From contig CAYNFX010000061.1 in assembly GCA_964396555.1 (NCBI GenBank), forward strand, positions 1-11,242: a stretch of 11,242 bases of DNA, read 5' to 3'. Positions 6,599-11,242 of the stretch are shown piece after piece; position 1 is the first letter of the stretch; the number at the start of each line of letters is the position of its first letter. The stretch comes from Geofilum sp964396555. Its GTDB lineage: Bacteria > Bacteroidota > Bacteroidia > Bacteroidales > Marinilabiliaceae. Both the position numbers and the translations under genes were made by a program. The notes below the pieces were generated by a model that saw only the letters and a program-made list of their open reading frames with translations, did not search any database and was not told the origin of the DNA.

Positions 6599-7696
6599 TC
6601 AATTTCTTAAAAGCTCTTCAAAAACCGCTGCTTCCTTCTCCCAGTTTAGCATCTCAGCAGCAGCCGGCAACGAAGTTTTCCACAGCTTCCTCAATTCTGA
6701 ATTTTCACAAACTTCTTTAATAGCAGCGGCCAGCTTCTCAGGTTGCAAATCATCAACAAGCAAACCAGTCTGGTATTTCTCTACAATCTCCGAAATATCA
6801 GGAAATGCGCTTGCAACCACCGGCAACCCCAATGCTGGATAGTCAAATAGCCTGTTAGGCAGTGCGTAGTAATGATTTAACGCCTCCTTTGTCATCAGAC
6901 ACAGGCCCAAATGTGCCTTGCGCGCTTCATCAGCAAGAGCCTCAAAAGGTAGCATTCCCGTAAATGTGACTCTGTCCTCCAATCCTAAGCTCCTCACCTC
7001 CTCACGGATAGCGTCCTCATGACTACCTCTCCCGACTATAATCATTCTGTACCCAGGCAGGTATTCAAGTGCCCTTATAGCTTCCTCAAGCCCACGGCCC
7101 ACATTCAGTGCGCCCTGGTAATAAATCACAGGAGTCTCGACGACCTCCCTAAGGGTCATTTGATCCACCGGCCTGAAAGGCATATTCCTGACAAGAATGG
7201 CTTCAACACCGTATCTTTCACGGTAAGCATCGACAATGCTGCCGGAAACAGTGATAACGACATCAGCCTTCCTGATTAGGTGGTCCTGCAAATATGTCCA
7301 CACCCGCTTAGCAAAAGGACGGTCCTGCAATTCAGGCAGTTCGCTGAAATACTCATGGCTGTCGTAAATAAGCTTCTTCCCCCTTAGTCTGGATACCAGA
7401 AATCCAGATGGAAGTGTATCAAGGTCCACAGCCCAGATTACATCAACTCTTGTAAACAACAAATAAAAAAAAAGTCTGATATTGAGTTCAGCGTAAAAAG
7501 CTAAGCTCCTATTGAATAAAAACCTTAACCTGCTGACTTTCCCTGCCCTGCCTTCGGGTATATTGCCCCCGGGCCACCTTCGTCCAAGCAACAGCACCTC
7601 GCAGCCGCAAGCCTCGAGGCTTGCGGCTGTCTTGGCCAGACGATTGTCTGTAACAAGATTATTAGATACAGTTATTACAACTCTATTTAAAGCCAT
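6599..7696 (-). CDS. GT4-like glycosyltransferase (GT-B fold)
   Basis: A 365-residue retaining-type glycosyltransferase, probably transferring a sugar from a nucleotide donor to an envelope glycan; donor and acceptor cannot be told. The N-terminal Rossmann half has VVITVSNN (6-13) followed by TDNRLAK (16-22), plus YDSHEYF (111-117). The C-terminal donor half has IYYQGAL (191-197), VGRG (221-224) and ALPNRLFDYPALGLPVVAS (278-296). The last is the GT4 nucleotide-binding motif, with Asp285 in place of the second Glu of the usual EX7E pair. There is no signal peptide, so it acts in the cytoplasm, perhaps at the membrane. ATG at 7696 is preferred to the TTG three codons upstream, which lies at the U-tract of the gyrB terminator. 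It sits 66 bases after gyrB on the same strand, with no other glycan genes nearby. A 28-base palindrome (7602-7629) and a run of nine T (7473-7465) lie in the coding strand. Confidence 0.9.
   Translation of the reverse strand: MALNRVVITVSNNLVTDNRLAKTAASLEACGCEVLLLGRRWPGGNIPEGRAGKVSRLRFLFNRSLAFYAELNIRLFFYLLFTRVDVIWAVDLDTLPSGFLVSRLRGKKLIYDSHEYFSELPELQDRPFAKRVWTYLQDHLIRKADVVITVSGSIVDAYRERYGVEAILVRNMPFRPVDQMTLREVVETPVIYYQGALNVGRGLEEAIRALEYLPGYRMIIVGRGSHEDAIREEVRSLGLEDRVTFTGMLPFEALADEARKAHLGLCLMTKEALNHYYALPNRLFDYPALGLPVVASAFPDISEIVEKYQTGLLVDDLQPEKLAAAIKEVCENSELRKLWKTSLPAAAEMLNWEKEAAVFEELLRN
7602..7629. repeat. 28-base perfect palindrome inside the glycosyltransferase gene
   Basis: CAGCCGCAAGCCTC is followed directly by its exact reverse complement, centred on CTCGAG (7613-7618). 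It covers codons 23-32, about 70 to 95 bases into the coding region, and encodes AASLEACG in codon register, so both strands read the same octapeptide. In mRNA it would fold into a very stable GC-rich hairpin. A 14-bp perfect arm at one fixed position has a chance of about 1 in 270 million, or about 4 in 100,000 for this window. Confidence 0.9.
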
Positions 7697-7703
7697 ACTA
7701 AGC

Positions 7704-7736
7704 AAAAAGCCTTCCCGGATAATTCCGGAAAGGCTT
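7704..7736 (-). terminator. Terminator of gyrB, placed against the glycosyltransferase start
   Basis: On the minus strand AAGCCTTTCCGGA (7736-7724) pairs with TCCGGGAAGGCTT (7719-7707) with one G-U pair and a 4-base loop, then TTTTT (7708-7704). It follows the gyrB stop by 26 bases and ends only 7 bases before the glycosyltransferase ATG. The 3' arm holds GGGAAGG, the only purine-rich run near that ATG. Confidence 0.88.
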
Positions 7737-7744
7737 CAAATATA
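7737..7744 (-). promoter_or_regulatory. Possible -7 element before the glycosyltransferase
   Basis: TATATTTG on the minus strand (7744-7737) matches TAnnTTTG, but no TTG lies 19-21 bases upstream. If used, transcription would begin at about 7731, so the transcript would start with the terminator hairpin itself. Weak. Confidence 0.25.
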
Positions 7745-7762
7745 TCAAATTACTAACAGTTC

Positions 7763-9730
7763 CTAGACATCTATTTTCGCATAGGTAGCATTCTGTTCGA
7801 TAAACTCCCTTCTGAGTGGAACATCATCACCCATCAGCATACTGAAAACGCGATCGGCCTCAGCAGCACTTTCGATGGTAACCTGACGCAGGGTACGTCT
7901 GCTTGGATCCATTGTAGTTGCCCAAAGCTGTTCTGCGTTCATCTCACCTAAACCTTTGTACCGTTGAATGGTAACAGAATCTTCCCTTCCGTTGCCGTAC
8001 CTGTCGGTAAAAGCTTGTCTTTGTTGTTCACTCCAACAATACTCTTCTACCTTTCCTTTTCTCATAAGATAAAGAGGCGGAGTAGCGATATACAAGTGGC
8101 CGTTCTTAATGAGGTCCTTCATGTAGCGGAAGAAGAAGGTCATCATAAGAGTATTGATGTGGCGACCGTCCACGTCGGCATCCGTCATGATTATAATCTT
8201 GTGATACCTTAGTTTTGAAAGATTCAAAGCCTTACTGTCTTCCTCAGTACCTATCGTAACTCCAAGCGCGGTAAAGATGTTTCTGATTTCTTCACTATCA
8301 AACACCCTGTGAACCAAGGCCTTTTCAACATTAAGAATCTTACCCCTAAGCGGCATAACAGCCTGGAAGCGCCTGTCGCGACCCTGCTTTGCTGTACCAC
8401 CTGCAGAATCACCCTCAACAAAGAAAACCTCACATTGAGCTGCATCCTTTTCGGAGCAGTCAGCCAGTTTACCAGGCAAACCACCACCCGTAAGAACGGT
8501 CTTGCGTTGAACCAGCTCCCTGGCCTTACGCGCTGCATGACGGGCAGTAGCAGCAAGAATTACCTTGCTGACAATTGACTTCGCATCCTTGGGATTCTCT
8601 TCAAGATAATACTCAAGCATGGTACTTACTGCCTGGTCAACAGAACCTACAACCTCGTTGTTACCAAGCTTAGTCTTTGTTTGGCCTTCAAACTGAGGCT
8701 CCTGAACCTTAACAGAAATTACGGCAGTAAGACCTTCACGAAAGTCATCTCCGTTGATGTCAAACTTAAGTTTGGACAACAGACCTGACTTCTCGGCATA
8801 AGCTTTAAGGGTTCTTGTTAAACCCCTTCTGAAACCGGTAAGGTGAGTACCACCTTCTATTGTATTAATATTGTTGACATATGAATATACATTCTCGGTA
8901 AAGGAAGTATTATACATAATAGCTACCTCAACAGGAATATCATTCTTTTCAGTATTGATATAAATAATATTATCAATAAGGGGTTCCCGGTTTGAATCAA
9001 TAAACTTGACAAACTCCTTAAGCCCTTCATCAGAATGGAAGGACTCAGTCAGATACTCTCCATCGTCACCATAATGACGCCTGTCTGTCAGCCTGATTGT
9101 AATGCCCTTGTTAAGAAAGGCAAGTTCACGCATTCTGGCGGCCAGGATTGAGTACTTGTACTCAGAAGTAATAAATATGCTATCATCGGGCAGAAACTTC
9201 ACAAAGGTTCCTGTCTTGTCAGTCTCACCCACCTCTGCTACCAGATTCAGCGGTTTTCCACAAGAGTATTCCTGCCTGTATATCTTGCCATCACGATACA
9301 CTTCAACCAGCAGATGGGTCGAAAGTGCATTTACACAGGAGACGCCAACACCGTGAAGACCTCCGGACACCTTGTAACTGCCCTTATCAAACTTACCTCC
9401 GGCATGCAAGACGGTCATAACGACTTCAAGAGCGGATTTACCCTCCTTCTCGTGAATATCTACAGGGATACCGCGACCATTATCCAGTACGCTTATTGAA
9501 TTGTCTTCGTAGATAGTAACATCGATTGTATCACAATGACCAGCCAGGGCTTCGTCAATCGAGTTATCCACCACTTCATACACCAGGTGATGCAAACCTT
9601 TTTCACTTACATCACCAATATACATGGCGGGACGTTTCCTTACAGCCTCAAGACCCTCTAATACCTGAATACTATTGGCTCTGTAATCGCCATTATTCTT
9701 ATCAGGGGCATTCTTTTGATTCTCACTCAT
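7763..9730 (-). CDS. gyrB: DNA gyrase subunit B (GyrB)
   Basis: GyrB is the ATPase subunit of DNA gyrase, which with GyrA introduces negative supercoils. The 655-residue length is normal for the phylum. The GHKL ATPase domain shows Glu52 and Asn56 in EVVDNSIDEA, DNGRGIPVD (83-91), the ATP lid GGLHGVGV (123-130), and the transducer QTKTKLG (350-356). The TOPRIM domain shows EGDSAGG (439-445) and the metal-binding Asp triplet in TDADVDGRH (516-524). The C-terminal end carries QRYKGLGEMN (589-598), which contacts GyrA. GyrB is preferred over ParE because of the N-terminal RANSIQVLEGLEAVRKRPAM form and the overall length. ATG at 9730 is the only start near the conserved N-terminus. The gene ends at the hairpin at 7704-7736 and is divergent from the NusG paralog. 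Confidence 0.97.
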   Translation of the reverse strand: MSENQKNAPDKNNGDYRANSIQVLEGLEAVRKRPAMYIGDVSEKGLHHLVYEVVDNSIDEALAGHCDTIDVTIYEDNSISVLDNGRGIPVDIHEKEGKSALEVVMTVLHAGGKFDKGSYKVSGGLHGVGVSCVNALSTHLLVEVYRDGKIYRQEYSCGKPLNLVAEVGETDKTGTFVKFLPDDSIFITSEYKYSILAARMRELAFLNKGITIRLTDRRHYGDDGEYLTESFHSDEGLKEFVKFIDSNREPLIDNIIYINTEKNDIPVEVAIMYNTSFTENVYSYVNNINTIEGGTHLTGFRRGLTRTLKAYAEKSGLLSKLKFDINGDDFREGLTAVISVKVQEPQFEGQTKTKLGNNEVVGSVDQAVSTMLEYYLEENPKDAKSIVSKVILAATARHAARKARELVQRKTVLTGGGLPGKLADCSEKDAAQCEVFFVEGDSAGGTAKQGRDRRFQAVMPLRGKILNVEKALVHRVFDSEEIRNIFTALGVTIGTEEDSKALNLSKLRYHKIIIMTDADVDGRHINTLMMTFFFRYMKDLIKNGHLYIATPPLYLMRKGKVEEYCWSEQQRQAFTDRYGNGREDSVTIQRYKGLGEMNAEQLWATTMDPSRRTLRQVTIESAAEADRVFSMLMGDDVPLRREFIEQNATYAKIDV

Positions 9731-9769
9731 GGTATGAACTTCGTTTATAGCACTTCCTTATAAAACATA

Positions 9770-9777
9770 CAAATATA
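9770..9777 (-). promoter_or_regulatory. Likely -7 element of gyrB
   Basis: TATATTTG on the minus strand (9777-9770) fits TAnnTTTG and lies 39 bases upstream of the gyrB ATG. The -33 region lacks a clean TTG at 19-21 bases; AGGTTA is the nearest. An identical octamer precedes the glycosyltransferase at 7744-7737. Confidence 0.5.
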
Positions 9778-9845
9778 GCAAAAATCGGGGGTTTAACCTG
9801 AATAATCCATGTATTTTTATCAACAAAGCAGCAAACACAAATTGC

Positions 9846-9890
9846 TTATTTTCAATCATTTGGACTTTATCTATAATCCGTTGAAAATAA
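9846..9890. repeat. Inverted repeat in the gyrB / NusG-paralog divergent spacer
   Basis: TTATTTTCAA (9846-9855) and TTGAAAATAA (9881-9890) are perfect reverse complements 25 bases apart. The 277-base spacer (9731-10007) otherwise holds only the two candidate promoters. The repeat could bind a dimeric regulator of either gene, but it is AT-rich and could be chance. Confidence 0.4.
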
Positions 9891-9979
9891 TTGAAATGTA
9901 ATTAACGACAAGGCTGAAAACTATCAGGGATGAAGGTTAATTTTAAGATATTGACATGCCCTTCATAGCCAATATTTCT

Positions 9980-9987
9980 TAATTTTG
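9980..9987 (+). promoter_or_regulatory. Candidate -7 element of the NusG paralog
   Basis: TAATTTTG matches TAnnTTTG and lies 20 bases before the ATG at 10008. The only upstream TTG (9951-9953, within TTGACA) is 26 bases away, longer than usual, so the promoter is not secure. Confidence 0.35.
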
Positions 9988-10007
9988 AGGATCAACTAAT
10001 AATATTC

Positions 10008-10541
10008 ATGGGTTTGAAAACAGATAATGAGGGCAATAAGTGGTATGCCTTATATACCAAGCCCAGAGCAGAGAAGAAAGTACTGGAGCAGTTTAGAAGC
10101 CTGGGGATTGATGTTTATTTACCACTTAAAAGAGAACTCAGACAATGGAGTGACAGGAAAAGGTGGATCGAGGTTCCTGTAATTAGTTCTTATATTTTCA
10201 TTAATATCCCTGAATCAGAGTATCGTCGCGTTTTTGAGGTCAAAGGCATTGTTGGTTACGTTTGTCACAAGGGTGAGGCAGTTGTAATTCCGGATCACGA
10301 AATTGAGGCAATGCGAAAGACTGTGGAAAACAAGCTGGATTTCGATATTCAGATTGGAAGAATCAAAAAAGGTCAGACTGTCACCATTACCTCCGGTCCA
10401 CTAAAAGGGGTAACAGGAGTAGTAACAAATGTAAAAGGAGTCCGGAAATTATACCTAAATATCAGCCATATAGGCTATTCCCTTGTAGTTGATCTTGACA
10501 GCGACACTGTAAGTGAAGAAGCGCTGTCGGAGCAAAGATAA
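10008..10541 (+). CDS. UpxY-type NusG paralog (transcription antiterminator)
   Basis: A 177-residue specialised NusG-family protein, expected to ride on RNA polymerase and suppress pausing or termination, as UpxY proteins do on capsule operons in Bacteroides. The NGN domain spans about 11-108: KWYALYTKPRAEKKV (11-25), the polymerase-contact segment VYLPLKRELRQWSDRKRW (36-53) and VPVISSYIFINI (57-68). The KOW domain spans about 117-165, with IKKGQTVTITSGPLKGVTGV (119-138). The LPL...RQWSDRKRW signature is typical of UpxY and not of housekeeping NusG. The sequence is complete. Unusually, no polysaccharide genes follow: the gene is alone, ends at a terminator 22 bases downstream and converges on gdhA. 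Its targets must lie elsewhere, or it is an orphan. ATG at 10008 has no strong ribosome site. Confidence 0.9.
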   Translation: MGLKTDNEGNKWYALYTKPRAEKKVLEQFRSLGIDVYLPLKRELRQWSDRKRWIEVPVISSYIFINIPESEYRRVFEVKGIVGYVCHKGEAVVIPDHEIEAMRKTVENKLDFDIQIGRIKKGQTVTITSGPLKGVTGVVTNVKGVRKLYLNISHIGYSLVVDLDSDTVSEEALSEQR

Positions 10542-10563
10542 AATACGCTAACATTTAAATGAA

Positions 10564-10593
10564 ACACCCTCAAAACTTTGGTTTTGAGGGTGT
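10564..10593. terminator. Terminator hairpin between the NusG paralog and gdhA
   Basis: A perfect 13-bp stem, ACACCCTCAAAAC (10564-10576) with GTTTTGAGGGTGT (10581-10593), has loop TTTG. The flanking tracts are only loosely U-rich (ATTCTATTTTG on plus, TTTCATTT on minus). It probably serves both convergent genes. Confidence 0.82.
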
Positions 10594-10612
10594 ATTCTAT
10601 TTTGCGTATTTG

Positions 10613-10638
10613 AAGGACTTAGTATTATACTAAGCCTT
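10613..10638. repeat. Hairpin across the gdhA stop codon
   Basis: CTTAGTAT (10618-10625) and ATACTAAG (10627-10634) are perfect complements around one base. The stem is extended by AAGG (10613-10616) with CCTT (10635-10638) past one bulged base, 12 bp in all. It contains the gdhA stop (10627-10625) and, with the terminator at 10564-10593, gives two stacked hairpins at the 3' end of the gdhA mRNA. Confidence 0.6.
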
Positions 10639-11242
10639 GGGCAAGCATTGAATTTGCTACTTTGATAAAGCCGCTGATGTTTGCTCCGTTTACATAGTTA
10701 ACATAGCCGTCAGCTTCTTTTCCATTCCTAACACATGAAGCATGGATATTAATCATAATGGACTTCAGCTTAGCATCAACTTCTTCTTTTGTCCATTGCA
10801 GACGCATTGAGTTTTGTGACATTTCAAGTCCTGAAACTGCTACACCACCTGCATTGGCAGCCTTACCAGGTCCATAAAGGATCTTGTTGTCAAGGAATAC
10901 CTTGATGGCTTCAGGCGTAGAAGGCATGTTTGCACCTTCAGCAACACAGAAACAGCCGTTATTTACTAGTGTCTGCGCATCATCTCCGCTAAGTTCATTT
11001 TGCGTAGCACATGGTAGTGCGATATCAACCTTAACCTTCCATGGGCGTTCGTTAGGCCAGTATTCTGCTGAAGGGTATTTTTCTGCGTATTCCTTGATTC
11101 TACCACGAATAGCATTCTTCAAAACCTTAACATATTCTAGTTTTTCAGCAGTAATACCGTCACGATCATAGATAGTTCCGTTACTGTCTGACAGAGTTAC
11201 AACCTTTGCTCCCATTTCCAGAGCTTTTTCTACTGCATATTG
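10625..11242 (-). CDS. gdhA: Glutamate dehydrogenase, C-terminal part (partial at window edge)
   Basis: The 3' part (205 codons) of a hexameric glutamate dehydrogenase, which makes glutamate from 2-oxoglutarate and ammonium. The reading frame stays open through the right edge; the added residues are QYAVEKALE, directly before MGAKVVTLSDSNG. The true start therefore lies beyond the window and the ATG at 11215 is internal. A family protein is about 445 residues, so the catalytic N-terminal domain and most of the nucleotide-binding glycine motif are outside. Visible are the second Rossmann strand VVTLSDSNG, LPCATQNEL (76-84 of the fragment), AEGANMPST (101-109) and KAANAGGVAVSGLEMSQN (127-144), all as in class I enzymes such as E. 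coli GdhA. The LSDSNG form after the second strand suggests NADP use, but this is inference. A hairpin spans its stop codon. Confidence 0.95.
   Translation of the reverse strand, partial: QYAVEKALEMGAKVVTLSDSNGTIYDRDGITAEKLEYVKVLKNAIRGRIKEYAEKYPSAEYWPNERPWKVKVDIALPCATQNELSGDDAQTLVNNGCFCVAEGANMPSTPEAIKVFLDNKILYGPGKAANAGGVAVSGLEMSQNSMRLQWTKEEVDAKLKSIMINIHASCVRNGKEADGYVNYVNGANISGFIKVANSMLAQGLV

Noticed and set aside
7697..7705. TTG start for the glycosyltransferase three codons upstream of the ATG
   Set aside because: It falls at the U-tract of the gyrB terminator and adds no conserved sequence.
8758..8778. 14-bp palindrome CAAACTTAAGTTTG within gyrB, flanked by TGT/ACA
   Set aside because: Seven-bp arms are expected about once by chance in a window this size.
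8953..8978. TATTGATA...TATCAATA inverted repeat in gyrB
   Set aside because: AT-rich 8-bp arms with a 10-base spacer are within chance when all spacer lengths are allowed.

Overview
The window reads as a chromosomal core segment of a member of the phylum Bacteroidota, probably in or near Bacteroidales/Marinilabiliales. Four things support this. The RpoD is a short (286 aa) primary sigma factor that begins directly at region 1.2. Several genes are preceded by the Bacteroidota -7 element TAnnTTTG, and the best -33 TTG spacing is in front of rpoD. Most start codons lack a Shine-Dalgarno sequence. There is also a NusG paralog of the UpxY type. Base composition is moderately AT-rich and looks even across the genes. 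The order-level placement is inference.

Layout, left to right. (1) A secreted outer-membrane beta-barrel protein (128-967, +) converges on a dapF-uvrB operon (minus strand, 3889 down to 1069) across a shared hairpin terminator. (2) A divergent spacer (3890-4077) leads to a Do/HtrA periplasmic protease (4078-5541, +). This is followed by rpoD (5642-6502, +), which has its own clear promoter and ends in a UUCG-loop terminator. (3) A GT4-type glycosyltransferase (7696 down to 6599, -) lies downstream of gyrB (9730 down to 7763, -). The gyrB terminator hairpin sits almost against the glycosyltransferase start codon. (4) A 277-base divergent spacer separates gyrB from a single-gene UpxY-type NusG paralog (10008-10541, +). 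That gene converges on the 3' part of a glutamate dehydrogenase gene, which enters from the right edge (minus strand).

Most genes are housekeeping: DNA repair (UvrB), diaminopimelate synthesis for lysine and peptidoglycan (DapF), envelope protein quality control (HtrA), basal transcription (RpoD), DNA supercoiling (GyrB) and ammonium assimilation (GdhA). No stretch of more than 300 bases lacks a gene. No rRNA, tRNA, CRISPR array, insertion sequence or phage gene was seen.

I found no convincing new multi-gene system. What stands out is structural. There are two strong inverted repeats inside coding sequence (28 bases in the glycosyltransferase, 26 in uvrB) and a 12-bp hairpin across the gdhA stop codon. 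A terminator overlaps the glycosyltransferase leader, and the NusG paralog has no polysaccharide operon beside it. Chance estimates given for the repeats are simple hand calculations assuming equal base frequencies.
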